From positions 1-36,953 of the forward strand of contig JAFYWK010000037.1 in assembly GCA_017558065.1 (NCBI GenBank): a stretch of DNA of 36,953 bases, given 5' to 3'. The position numbers and the translations under genes were made by a program. Below the pieces are notes generated by a model, which was not told where the DNA came from, made no database searches, and worked only from the letters and a program-made list of their open reading frames with translations. This DNA comes from Paludibacteraceae bacterium (GTDB lineage Bacteria > Bacteroidota > Bacteroidia > Bacteroidales > Paludibacteraceae). Of the stretch, positions 1 to 7,821 are shown piece after piece; the stretch's first letter is position 1; each line of letters opens with the position of its first letter.

Positions 1-75
1 AAATTGCAGATTATTATAAACAATTATCCAAAATTTTTGGTAATAAATTTCAATAAACTATAATTTTTGGAGCGA

Positions 76-2475
76 ATGAAAATTTCAAAGTTATTAAATA
101 TCCTGGGAATGACGGCGGCGTTTGCTGCGCTGTATATCATTCTCGTGCAGGTGCATTACGACCTGACTTATAACCGCGCTATCCCCGACTCCGAGCGCGT
201 GTATCTGATGACATTGCCAATGTTCGGGCAAGAGAAAACAAATGCGTATATCAACCGCCCTATGGCAGAGGAGATAATTACCAATATACCTTGTGTGGAG
301 GCATGTGGTATCGCGCAACTAAATGAACATACCCAAACAGAAACGATGGTAACCGTGGGAGAGGGAACAGAAGCCAAGACCTTCCCTGTCAAAACTATGC
401 AAGCTACTTCGGGTGCTTTAAAGGTGTTTGGTATTCAGCCGATTGCGGGTTCTATGAATGATATAGGAACTCACGCTTATGTGGCTATCAGCCAAAGTGC
501 AGCTAAGCGTATGGGCGTAGCGGTAGATGATTGTATCAATATTGCCTTTAGCAATCGGTCTTTTCCATACACCATTTGCGCTATCTATAAAGACCAACCC
601 ACGACCAGCGACCTTGGCGAGTTGGAGATGATATGCTGCGATATGCTCGAAAAGCAAGACCTCAACAATACAAGTAACTGGTCGTACAACTACTTCGTTA
701 AATTGCATTCGGCTGAAGACAAAGCAAACTTTGAGGAAGTAGGAGGTAGTAAATATAGAGACATACAATCCCAGCAGATAGCACATTATCGCAATATGGG
801 AGGACTGAACGAAGCACTCGAAAATAAACTCAACGAGATGGAAGAGTTTATGAACGACAAGCAACTAACGCTCATCCCATTACAAGAATTGTATTTTTGT
901 CAAGATCTGAACTATCAAGTAGGGCAAAAAGGCAACAAAACCAGCACTATTACGCTGATGATTGTGGCTGCGTTGATAGTGATTATTACGCTCATCAACT
1001 TCGTGAACTTCTTCTTTGCACAAGTGCCTATGCGTATTCGTAGTGTGAACACGCGCAAAATCTTGGGCAGTTCGCGTGCTGCATTGGTCGGTCGTTTCTT
1101 GGCAGAATCGGCTGTGCTGGTGGCGATAGCGTTGGTATTGGCGGTAGTGGTGGTGCTATTGTTCCGTTCGTCGGAGTGGGCGCACTTCATCTCTTGCGAC
1201 TTGGCGTTAAGTAAAAATATGGTTGTTGCGGTGCTAACCGTGGGCATTGCTTTGGTGATGACGCTCATGGCGGGTCTGTATCCTGCCATGTACGCCACCT
1301 CCTTTCCACCAGCACTGGCAATCAAGGGTTCGTTTGGCATGTCGCAAAAAGGCAAGTCGCTGCGCTACGCGCTGATTGGTTTGCAGTTCGTGATTTCGAT
1401 TGCATTCATCATCTGCGCAATGTTTTTCAAACAACAACATAAGTACATGATGAGTTACGACATGGGTTACAACAAGGAGTGCCTATTAACCACGCATATA
1501 CCTGTGCGAAATATGGAGAACCGCGAAGCGTTTAGCAATGAATTGCTGAATAATCCAAATATAAAAGATGTTGCATGGTCTCAAGGACCTATCACCATGA
1601 ACGACGGTATGACATGGGGACGCTGGCATAACGACCAACAGATGATGATTCGCGTGCTGCCTGTATCATGGAACTTCCTACAAGTGATGGGCATAGAGGT
1701 GGTAGAAGGACGCAATTTCTTGCCTTCAGATGAGAAAGGTGAGGGTGCTATTATCCTCAATGAGTATGCCCAAAAGAAGTACAACCTCAATTTGGAAGAT
1801 AAAATCTCATGGGGAATGAATCCGCATGAAGCGACGGGTTTCTGCCGCGATATTCACTATAAACCCTTGCAGTATGAAAGCGAAGCCCTTGCATTCTATA
1901 TCTATGGCGATGTCAACATCTGGGTAACGGACCATTGCTATATCCGCACAGTGGAGAATGCAGATATCCGTTCGGTGTTTGATGCCATCCGTGCTACCAC
2001 CGACAAGATTTTGCCCGACTACGGCAGCGAGAAAGTGAAAATCAACTTCTTCGACGAGGAACTGGGCGAGAACTACCAAAAAGAGCAACAACTGACCACA
2101 ACGATCTCGTTGTTCACGATGTTGGCGATTATTATTTCGCTGATGGGTGTGTTGGGATTGGTGATTTTCGAGACGCAATACCGCCGCAAGGAGATTGGTA
2201 TCCGCCGTGTGAACGGTGCCACCGTGCGTGAGATCTTGGTGATGTTCAACCGCAAGTTTATGATTATTGTGGGCATTTGTTTCCTCATTGCTGCACCAAT
2301 CAGTTACTTTATTACGGACTATTACTATAGCACTTTTGCGTACCGTGCGCCGATAGCCGTGTGGGTGTTTGTGGTATCGTTGTTGGCTGTGCTCGTCATC
2401 ACAACGCTGGTAGTCACCCTCGCCAGCCTCCGCACCGCGACCTCCAACCCCGTCGAAGCACTGAGGACGGAATAA
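76..2475 (+). CDS. ABC transporter permease, MacB/FtsX type
   Basis: Inner-membrane permease of a MacB-type ABC transporter, a family that moves peptides, lipids or drugs, or transmits mechanical force to the periplasm. The roughly 799-residue protein has an N-terminal membrane segment (about residues 10-28), a periplasmic MacB-type domain, three membrane segments near 290-415, a further segment near 430-450, a second periplasmic domain, and a C-terminal FtsX domain with three segments (about 700-795). This duplicated FtsX layout is usual in Bacteroidetes. I start it at ATG 76; a TTG at 67 in the same frame is less likely. No ATPase gene is visible, so that subunit is presumably upstream of the window or elsewhere. 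A two-component system follows, which may regulate it. Substrate cannot be read from sequence. Confidence 0.88.
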   Translation: MKISKLLNILGMTAAFAALYIILVQVHYDLTYNRAIPDSERVYLMTLPMFGQEKTNAYINRPMAEEIITNIPCVEACGIAQLNEHTQTETMVTVGEGTEAKTFPVKTMQATSGALKVFGIQPIAGSMNDIGTHAYVAISQSAAKRMGVAVDDCINIAFSNRSFPYTICAIYKDQPTTSDLGELEMICCDMLEKQDLNNTSNWSYNYFVKLHSAEDKANFEEVGGSKYRDIQSQQIAHYRNMGGLNEALENKLNEMEEFMNDKQLTLIPLQELYFCQDLNYQVGQKGNKTSTITLMIVAALIVIITLINFVNFFFAQVPMRIRSVNTRKILGSSRAALVGRFLAESAVLVAIALVLAVVVVLLFRSSEWAHFISCDLALSKNMVVAVLTVGIALVMTLMAGLYPAMYATSFPPALAIKGSFGMSQKGKSLRYALIGLQFVISIAFIICAMFFKQQHKYMMSYDMGYNKECLLTTHIPVRNMENREAFSNELLNNPNIKDVAWSQGPITMNDGMTWGRWHNDQQMMIRVLPVSWNFLQVMGIEVVEGRNFLPSDEKGEGAIILNEYAQKKYNLNLEDKISWGMNPHEATGFCRDIHYKPLQYESEALAFYIYGDVNIWVTDHCYIRTVENADIRSVFDAIRATTDKILPDYGSEKVKINFFDEELGENYQKEQQLTTTISLFTMLAIIISLMGVLGLVIFETQYRRKEIGIRRVNGATVREILVMFNRKFMIIVGICFLIAAPISYFITDYYYSTFAYRAPIAVWVFVVSLLAVLVITTLVVTLASLRTATSNPVEALRTE

Positions 2476-2484
2476 CAACATCTT

Positions 2485-2519
2485 TTCTGCTCTGCATCAA
2501 ATACGGGTGCAGAGCAGAA
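2485..2519 (+). terminator. Hairpin after ABC permease gene
   Basis: A perfect 12-bp stem (TTCTGCTCTGCA paired with TGCAGAGCAGAA, 11-nt loop) starts 10 nt after the permease stop codon. The following bases are only moderately T-rich, so it may be a weak intrinsic terminator or a 3' end stabiliser. It separates the permease from the regulator promoter. Confidence 0.6.
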
Positions 2520-2565
2520 TTACCCTTAAAACTTTTAACCCCTCTTGCACTTTTTCTACTCAAAA

Positions 2566-2597
2566 TTTGTAATTACGCAATTTTTGTTGTACCTTTG
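2566..2597 (+). promoter_or_regulatory. Bacteroidetes-type promoter for the response regulator
   Basis: TTTG at 2566-2569 and TACCTTTG at 2590-2597 are separated by 20 nt, matching the Bacteroidetes -33/-7 consensus. The regulator ATG is 8 nt downstream of the -7 box, so the leader is very short. Confidence 0.85.
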
Positions 2598-2605
2598 CAC
2601 CCACT

Positions 2606-4006
2606 ATGAAATCCAAAGCCAAAATACTTGTTGTGGACGACAACAAAGGTATTCGCGCAGCGCTGGAGATGTTGCTGCCGCGATTCTTTGCTCAGGTGGA
2701 GATGCTGTCTTCGCCTAAGTCGTTGCAATCCACTATTCGCGAACTGCAACCCGATGTGGTGCTACTCGATATGAACTTCCAAACCGCTATCAACACGGGC
2801 AACGAAGGACTATACTGGCTCTCCGAAATCAAACAGTTTGCACCCAATATAGAAGTGGTGCTCTTTACCGCTTACGGCGATATTCAACTCGCAGTAGAGG
2901 GTATGAAACGCGGAGCTTTCGATTTCATTGTCAAACCTTGGGACAATAACAAACTCGTTGAGACCCTTACCCTTGCGTACCAACAGAAACTCAAACGCAC
3001 AGGCAAGAAAGCTCCAACCTCATCGCCCATCACCAATAGCCCATCGCCCAAAATGCACTGGGGCTCTAGCCCTGCCATGACCACGATTCGCAAGCAACTG
3101 GATAAAGTGGCTACCACCGATGCCTCTATCCTCATCACGGGCGAGAATGGTACGGGTAAAGATGTCCTTGCCAACGAGATCCACCGCCTCTCGGCGCGTG
3201 CCAACCGTCCGATGGTGTGCGTGGACGCAGGCGCTATTACCGAAACACTCTTCGAAAGCGAACTCTTTGGACATGTCAAAGGTGCTTTTACCGATGCACA
3301 CGCTGACCATATTGGTAAGTTTGAGCAAGCCAATGGTGGCACACTCTTCTTGGATGAGATTGGTAATATCCCATTGCACTTGCAAGCGAAACTCCTGCGC
3401 GTGCTGCAAAACCGTGCTATCGTTCGTGTCGGTGATACCAAAGAGATACCTATTGATATCCGCCTCATCTGTGCTACCAACCGCGACATTCCGCAAATGG
3501 TACAGGACGGCACTTTCCGTGAGGACTTGTACTATCGCATCAACACGATGCACCTGCAACTCCCACCACTTCGCCAACGCCAAGACGAGATTCTGCCGCT
3601 GGCTGAACGCTTCATGCAAACCTATGCCGAACGCTACCACCGCAGTGTGAATGCGTTGGCACCCGAAGCGCAACAAGCCCTGCTGGCACATACTTGGTCG
3701 GGCAACATCCGCGAACTCAACAACTGCATCGAAAAAGCGGTCATCCTCTCCGAAGGCGACACCCTCACCCTTGCCGACTTGCAACTGCCGTTGCCATCCA
3801 ACACCCCATATCCAATAGGCGGAACGCCGTCCAATAGCCAATATCCAACAGCCGACAGCGTAGCTGTAGAGACTTTAGAAACCGTCGAAGAGCGTGCTAT
3901 CCGCAACGCTATGGCGCAACACGATGGCAACTTGTCTTTAGTAGCCAAAGCCCTCAACATCAGCCGCCCAACCCTCTACGCCAAACTGAAAAAGTACGGG
4001 ATATAA
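2606..4006 (+). CDS. Sigma-54-dependent response regulator, NtrC family
   Basis: Cytoplasmic activator of sigma-54 RNA polymerase, 466 residues. It has a receiver domain (acidic D11/D12, phospho-acceptor D55 in VVLLDMN, K110), an AAA+ domain with Walker A GENGTGKD (179-186), Walker B around D250/E251, and a C-terminal Fis-type helix-turn-helix. The sigma-54 contact loop reads GAFTDA (226-231) instead of the canonical GAFTGA. Both interdomain linkers are built from heptanucleotide repeats (residues about 139-148 and 402-418). The histidine kinase starts 2 nt after the stop, so the two form a pair, and rpoN itself lies 11 kb downstream. Target promoters are not evident. Confidence 0.95.
   Translation: MKSKAKILVVDDNKGIRAALEMLLPRFFAQVEMLSSPKSLQSTIRELQPDVVLLDMNFQTAINTGNEGLYWLSEIKQFAPNIEVVLFTAYGDIQLAVEGMKRGAFDFIVKPWDNNKLVETLTLAYQQKLKRTGKKAPTSSPITNSPSPKMHWGSSPAMTTIRKQLDKVATTDASILITGENGTGKDVLANEIHRLSARANRPMVCVDAGAITETLFESELFGHVKGAFTDAHADHIGKFEQANGGTLFLDEIGNIPLHLQAKLLRVLQNRAIVRVGDTKEIPIDIRLICATNRDIPQMVQDGTFREDLYYRINTMHLQLPPLRQRQDEILPLAERFMQTYAERYHRSVNALAPEAQQALLAHTWSGNIRELNNCIEKAVILSEGDTLTLADLQLPLPSNTPYPIGGTPSNSQYPTADSVAVETLETVEERAIRNAMAQHDGNLSLVAKALNISRPTLYAKLKKYGI
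3022..3049 (+). repeat. Heptanucleotide repeat in regulator linker 1
   Basis: Four 7-nt units, ATCGCCC, ATCACCA, ATAGCCC, ATCGCCC, lie in the coding sequence between the receiver and AAA+ domains and encode a Ser/Pro-rich stretch. The 14-mer ATCACCAATAGCCC recurs exactly in the yggS-like gene at 20928-20941 or within one nt of that. Confidence 0.8.
3811..3859 (+). repeat. Heptanucleotide repeat in regulator linker 2
   Basis: Seven consecutive 7-nt units, the last four being CAATAGC, CAATATC, CAACAGC and CGACAGC. The array contains a small hairpin GGCG-gaa-CGCC (3818-3828) with a 3-nt loop. It codes for the linker between the AAA+ domain and the DNA-binding domain. Confidence 0.75.
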
Positions 4007-4008
4007 TC

Positions 4009-5211
4009 ATGGATACACTTTTCATCATACTCACTTGCCTTGCCACTGCTATTGTGGTGGGAGTCGTTGTGGGGGTAGTGGTGAAACAACGATTGCAAAA
4101 GAAAATCAATTACATGCTCGATGCGCTCGAAGATAAGGAACTCAACTTCCGATTCAACGAGCAGGGCATTCGGAATAGAAGCTTCAACAAAACACTCAAC
4201 CGTCTGCGTGATCTTTTCGACAAAGAGCGCCACGAAATCAGCGAACAAGAACGCTACTTTGGACAGATGCTCGACCATGTGCAAACGGGTATCATCACCG
4301 TCACAGACAACCGAGTGACATATCACAACAAAACAGCCCTCTCGCTCTTGGGCTTGCTGACCTTCAGTAATCTTCGCCAACTGGATAATATCCATCCATC
4401 GCTTGCGGAAGCGTTTCGACAAGTGTCAGCCAATAGCGAACAACGCGCTACTTTCTTTACCGAACGAGGCGAACGCACTATCATTCTCACAGCTACCGAA
4501 GCGGCAATACACGGCAAAACAGTAAAGATCATTGCCTTTAACGATATTAGCAACGAGATTGCCGAAAATGAGGAGTTGGCATGGTCACGCCTAATCCGTG
4601 TACTCACACACGAGATTATGAATACCATCACGCCTATCGCTTCGCTCAGCGAAACACTCTCCAAAGACCCTGCCTCTCCTGATTTGGTAATGGGCTTGCA
4701 GACTATTTCAACCTCTTCTAAGGACCTCATCAAATTCGTCAACACCTACCGCAGTCTGACACGAGTAGCAACGCCAGTTAGGAAACCATTTTACTTGCGC
4801 GAACTCATGGAACGCGTGGAGCAGTTGACCAAACCGCAGATAGATGCCGCAGGTGCACGCTATCAATATGCCGAACTGACCGATGATATTCTGCTATATG
4901 CGGATGAGGGACAAATCTCGCAGGTAATAGTCAATCTCATCACCAATGCCTTGCAGGCAGAGGCAACCCAAATCACCATCACAGCCAAGATTGATGATGC
5001 TGATGCCGTTGTGATAGATGTCTGCAATAATGGTCATCCTATCAGCCTTGATAGTCAGGAGCAGATATTCATTCCATTCTTCACCACCAAACCCGAAGGC
5101 TCTGGTATTGGATTGAGCCTCTCCCGCCAAATCATGCGCCTACACAATGGCAGCATCCGCCTCGTTCGCAGCGACGAGAAGGACACAATCTTTACTCTCG
5201 TTTTTAGATAG
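4009..5211 (+). CDS. Sensor histidine kinase, NtrB/NtrY-like
   Basis: Membrane-attached kinase of 400 residues that should phosphorylate the adjacent sigma-54 regulator. One N-terminal membrane segment (about 4-26) leaves almost nothing outside the membrane. Then come a helical linker, a PAS-like sensor region (about 85-185), an H-box with H201 in LTHEIMNTITP, an N-box with N309 and N313 (NLITNAL), and a G-box GSGIGLS (364-370). The HEIMN-TITP form of the H-box is typical of NtrY-like kinases paired with sigma-54 regulators. With no periplasmic sensor domain, the signal is probably sensed in the cytoplasm or through the membrane. It starts 2 nt after the regulator. Confidence 0.93.
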   Translation: MDTLFIILTCLATAIVVGVVVGVVVKQRLQKKINYMLDALEDKELNFRFNEQGIRNRSFNKTLNRLRDLFDKERHEISEQERYFGQMLDHVQTGIITVTDNRVTYHNKTALSLLGLLTFSNLRQLDNIHPSLAEAFRQVSANSEQRATFFTERGERTIILTATEAAIHGKTVKIIAFNDISNEIAENEELAWSRLIRVLTHEIMNTITPIASLSETLSKDPASPDLVMGLQTISTSSKDLIKFVNTYRSLTRVATPVRKPFYLRELMERVEQLTKPQIDAAGARYQYAELTDDILLYADEGQISQVIVNLITNALQAEATQITITAKIDDADAVVIDVCNNGHPISLDSQEQIFIPFFTTKPEGSGIGLSLSRQIMRLHNGSIRLVRSDEKDTIFTLVFR

Positions 5212-5270
5212 AAGGTGCATAGAAAAAAGCAATAGATATGCCACCGATAGGCAAACGATGTGCCAGTATC

Positions 5271-5303
5271 AACCCGTCATAAACCCGTCATGAACCCGTA
5301 ATT
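5271..5303 (+). repeat. 11-bp tandem repeat downstream of the kinase gene
   Basis: Three units of an 11-bp repeat with consensus AACCCGTCATR, starting 60 nt after the kinase stop codon and ahead of the gmk promoter. The third unit is diverged. It resembles the other short-period arrays of the window in placement but has its own sequence. Confidence 0.75.
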
Positions 5304-5335
5304 GCTCGCATGCGTGTGAGGAATTACACAAAAGA

Positions 5336-5367
5336 TTTGTATATATGCAATATTTTTTGTAATTTTG
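5336..5367 (+). promoter_or_regulatory. Bacteroidetes-type promoter for gmk-nadD
   Basis: TTTG 5336-5339, a 20-nt spacer and TAATTTTG 5360-5367 match the consensus exactly, 43 nt before the gmk ATG. Confidence 0.85.
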
Positions 5368-5410
5368 CAGCGCAAATTGTAAATCGTAAATACTCAAATA
5401 GTAAATCCAT

Positions 5411-5956
5411 ATGATTATTATCCTCTGTGCGCCCAGCGGTTCGGGCAAATCGACAATGGTGAAACACCTACTCGAAACCTATCCAGGACAATACGAACTC
5501 TCCATTTCTGCCACCACTCGTGCTCCACGTGGGCAAGAGCAACATGGCAAAGAGTACTACTTCATCAGCCGCGAGGAGTTTGAACAACACATACAAAACA
5601 ACGATTTCATCGAATACGAACAGGTATATGAAGGTTTGTACTACGGCACACTGAAATCCGAAATCGAACGCATCCAATCCGCAGGACGCACCATCGTCTT
5701 CGACATTGATGTGAAAGGCGGTCTCAACCTCAAACGCATCTTCGGCGATGAGGCATTGGCGATCTTCATTGCCCCACCATCCGTAGAAGAACTCTCACGC
5801 CGCTTGCACGGACGCGGCGACACCAGCGAAGAAATGATACAAAAGCGCCTCGCCAAAGCCGAAATAGAAATGGCAGACGCGCCATACTTTGACCACATTG
5901 TCATTAACGATAACCTTCTGCAAGCAAAAACAGACTTAGATAAACTCGTTCGATGA
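5411..5956 (+). CDS. gmk: Guanylate kinase
   Basis: Phosphorylates GMP to GDP with ATP in the cytoplasm; essential for purine nucleotide pools. The 181-residue protein has the P-loop PSGSGKST (8-15), the GMP-binding region with SATTRAPR and GKEYYF, and the typical lid/CORE motifs VFDIDVKGG and RLAKAEIEMA. Length and domain order are normal. The stop overlaps the nadD start (ATGA), so translation of the two is coupled, a gene pair commonly seen in Bacteroidales. Confidence 0.97.
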   Translation: MIIILCAPSGSGKSTMVKHLLETYPGQYELSISATTRAPRGQEQHGKEYYFISREEFEQHIQNNDFIEYEQVYEGLYYGTLKSEIERIQSAGRTIVFDIDVKGGLNLKRIFGDEALAIFIAPPSVEELSRRLHGRGDTSEEMIQKRLAKAEIEMADAPYFDHIVINDNLLQAKTDLDKLVR

Positions 5957-6528
5957 AGGTTGGCATTTACGGCGGGTCATTCAATCCTATACACTTTGGG
6001 CACACGGGATTGGCGAAGTGGGTATTAGAGCATACCGACTTAGATGAAGTATGGCTCATGGTTTCGCCCAACAACCCGCTGAAAGACAAGAGCATACTCG
6101 CCGATGAGCAAGAGCGACTGGAGAAGGCGAGAGAGGCAATTGGCGATGAAGCGAAAGGCAAGAGGATATGGGTATCGGACTTCGAGTTTCATCTCCCCCG
6201 CCCTACATATACTGCTAATACATTGCGCGCGCTCGCGAGAGAATACCCCGAACACGAATTTACCCTCATCATCGGCGAAGATAACCTTCAGATATTCGAC
6301 CAATGGCGGGAATACCAATACATATTGGATAACTATCGCGTGTTTGTGTATCCGAGAAGAGATAAAGCGGGTACGCAAGGAGCAACACTACCTGCCGCAG
6401 GCACACAACCTAGCGAAGTGACACAACCTAGCGAAGTGACACAACCTGCCAAAGGCACAATTTTCCTAACAGGAGCACCCTATTTTGATATTTCTTCAAC
6501 AGAATTGCGAAAAAATTTGCATATATAA
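5953..6528 (+). CDS. nadD: Nicotinate-nucleotide adenylyltransferase
   Basis: Transfers AMP from ATP to nicotinate mononucleotide in NAD synthesis. The 191-residue protein carries the nucleotidyltransferase motif GGSFNPIHFGH (7-17) and the C-terminal ISSTELR motif (180-186). Between the conserved FVYPRR and the ISST motif sits a foreign-looking segment of four 6-residue repeats: TLPAAG, TQPSEV, TQPSEV, TQPAKG (residues 145-168). It is encoded by 18-nt units of the same family as the intergenic hairpin arrays, and the reading frame stays open. The insertion lies in what should be a surface loop, so the enzyme is probably functional. The next promoter's -33 box overlaps the end of this gene. 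Confidence 0.95.
   Translation: MKVGIYGGSFNPIHFGHTGLAKWVLEHTDLDEVWLMVSPNNPLKDKSILADEQERLEKAREAIGDEAKGKRIWVSDFEFHLPRPTYTANTLRALAREYPEHEFTLIIGEDNLQIFDQWREYQYILDNYRVFVYPRRDKAGTQGATLPAAGTQPSEVTQPSEVTQPAKGTIFLTGAPYFDISSTELRKNLHI
6385..6456 (+). repeat. Four 18-nt repeat units in frame inside nadD
   Basis: Units at 6385, 6403, 6421 and 6439; the second and third are identical. The spacer part is ACACAACC, the reverse complement of the GGTTGTG spacer in the intergenic arrays. The remainder is a small hairpin: TGCC-gca-GGCA and TGCC-aaa-GGCA in the outer units, imperfect TAGC-gaa-GTGA in the inner two. Confidence 0.88.
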
Positions 6529-6547
6529 AAAAAAAGTGTTACCTTTG
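6516..6547 (+). promoter_or_regulatory. Bacteroidetes-type promoter for the 80-aa gene
   Basis: TTTG 6516-6519, 20 nt, TACCTTTG 6540-6547. The -33 box lies within the last codons of nadD. The leader to the next ATG is about 75 nt and A/T-rich. Confidence 0.85.
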
Positions 6548-6622
6548 CACACGAGTTTGAGAAACATCTTCTAAAAGATAAACAAAATAACTTTATTATT
6601 AACTATAAATGAATTAGTTACT

Positions 6623-6865
6623 ATGATTCGCACAACATTCAACAAACTGAGAGAAGTGAAGGATAGCCTTCCAAAAGGTAGTTCAGCTGTAATTGCTGAG
6701 GAGTTAGGAATTGCAGCTGACGATGTAAGAGCATTTTTCAACGGCACTGCTACTGTGGGTTATCACATCGAGCCAGGTCCTGATGGTGGAATCGTGGTTT
6801 TGGATGATACTAAAATCCTGGAAGTAGCGTTGCGCATCGCTTGGGCGAGCAAAAACGCATTATAA
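6623..6865 (+). CDS. Small HTH-like conserved protein, unknown function
   Basis: An 80-residue protein with its own consensus promoter. The central part (SAVIAEELGIAADDVRAFFNG, residues about 22-42, given here only as a description of the region) has the pattern of a helix-turn-helix. The C-terminal part contains a possible beta hairpin followed by an Ala-rich helix. I recall similar small putative DNA-binding proteins in Bacteroidales, but no function is established to my knowledge. It precedes an outer-membrane protein gene by 16 nt and may be co-transcribed with it. Confidence 0.75.
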   Translation: MIRTTFNKLREVKDSLPKGSSAVIAEELGIAADDVRAFFNGTATVGYHIEPGPDGGIVVLDDTKILEVALRIAWASKNAL

Positions 6866-6881
6866 TGACAAGAAATAACAA

Positions 6882-7778
6882 ATGAAAAAAACATTATTGG
6901 TTTTAGCACTAGCGCTGATAGGCGTTAGTGCTTGTCCTTATCAAGCATACGCTAAGGATAAAGAAGAAGGGGCAAAAAAAGAATTAGGTATCACCTTTGA
7001 AGTAGGTGCAGATGTAGTAAGTTCCTACCTATGGCGCGGATATAACCTCGGCGGTATATCTATCCAACCATCAGCCACCTTTGGCTGGAAGGGTCTATAC
7101 GTATGCGGTTGGGCAAACATCGGTGCAGACAACTGGACTTTCGAAGATCTGAACCCCGAACTCGATATCACTATCGGTTACGATGACTTCGGTGTACAAG
7201 TAGATTTGACCCACCTACATTATTTCAACAATGAAGCATATTTCCCAAAAGGCGGATTCAAAGTCATTCCCGATGACACCACCTCCACCAGCACCATGGA
7301 ACTGCACGCAGGATTCCATTTGGGCGATATCGTAGAATCAGTACCATTGAGCATTGATTGGTACACCACCATCTTTGGTAACGACTACTTCATCAATGAT
7401 CAAGGCGAAGCGCAACGCGCATGGTCCACCTATATTGAGTTGGGATACCAATTTAAATTACCCTTGGGTATCATATTGGACACACGAGTAGGTATCACAC
7501 CTTGGCGAGGTATGTATTCTAATTATGAAGAAGTTTGGAGAAATGCTAAAACCGTAGCGATTAATAATATCAACCTGCGCCTACAACGCGACTTCGAACT
7601 CAAACACGTATTCTTAGGCGTATGGGGAGAATGCATGCTCAACTGCTATGGAATTGATAAAACCAATGTTAAGACCGAATTGAGCTCCGTCATTAACGAA
7701 TTTGAACAGGGGAATAATAATTACCAACGCCTCAACTGGCGCATTGGCGCAAGCTTGTACTTCGGTAGCGAATGGTAA
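6882..7778 (+). CDS. Predicted outer-membrane beta-barrel protein
   Basis: A 298-residue protein with an N-terminal signal peptide (KK-rich start, hydrophobic core, cleavage near AYA-KDK at about 24). Alternating aromatic/hydrophobic strands follow, and the C terminus is an aromatic residue (YFGSEW), as in outer-membrane barrels. The phrase SSYLWRGYNLGG near residue 45 is typical of a porin-like family seen in Bacteroidetes and related to TorF-type barrels. Substrate unknown. The preceding small gene is 16 nt upstream and apbE follows after a 43-nt gap. Confidence 0.8.
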   Translation: MKKTLLVLALALIGVSACPYQAYAKDKEEGAKKELGITFEVGADVVSSYLWRGYNLGGISIQPSATFGWKGLYVCGWANIGADNWTFEDLNPELDITIGYDDFGVQVDLTHLHYFNNEAYFPKGGFKVIPDDTTSTSTMELHAGFHLGDIVESVPLSIDWYTTIFGNDYFINDQGEAQRAWSTYIELGYQFKLPLGIILDTRVGITPWRGMYSNYEEVWRNAKTVAINNINLRLQRDFELKHVFLGVWGECMLNCYGIDKTNVKTELSSVINEFEQGNNNYQRLNWRIGASLYFGSEW

Positions 7779-7821
7779 AAACCATTTACTATTTGACTAT
7801 TTACAAAGTACTATTATATCT

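Noticed and set aside
1-75. Promoter or sigma-54 site for the ABC permease
   Set aside because: I looked for TTTG-N20-TAnnTTTG and for TGGCAC-N5-TTGC and found no acceptable match in the short upstream sequence available.
1807-2481. 224-codon minus-strand frame opposite the ABC permease
   Set aside because: His-rich low-similarity translation, fully antisense to a conserved FtsX domain.
3020-3841. Long minus-strand frame of 273 codons opposite the response regulator
   Set aside because: It mirrors a clearly conserved plus-strand gene, and the translation has no recognisable domain.
7702-7821. Upstream start for apbE
   Set aside because: It lies inside the preceding outer-membrane protein gene in another frame; ATG 7822 gives a signal-anchor sequence.
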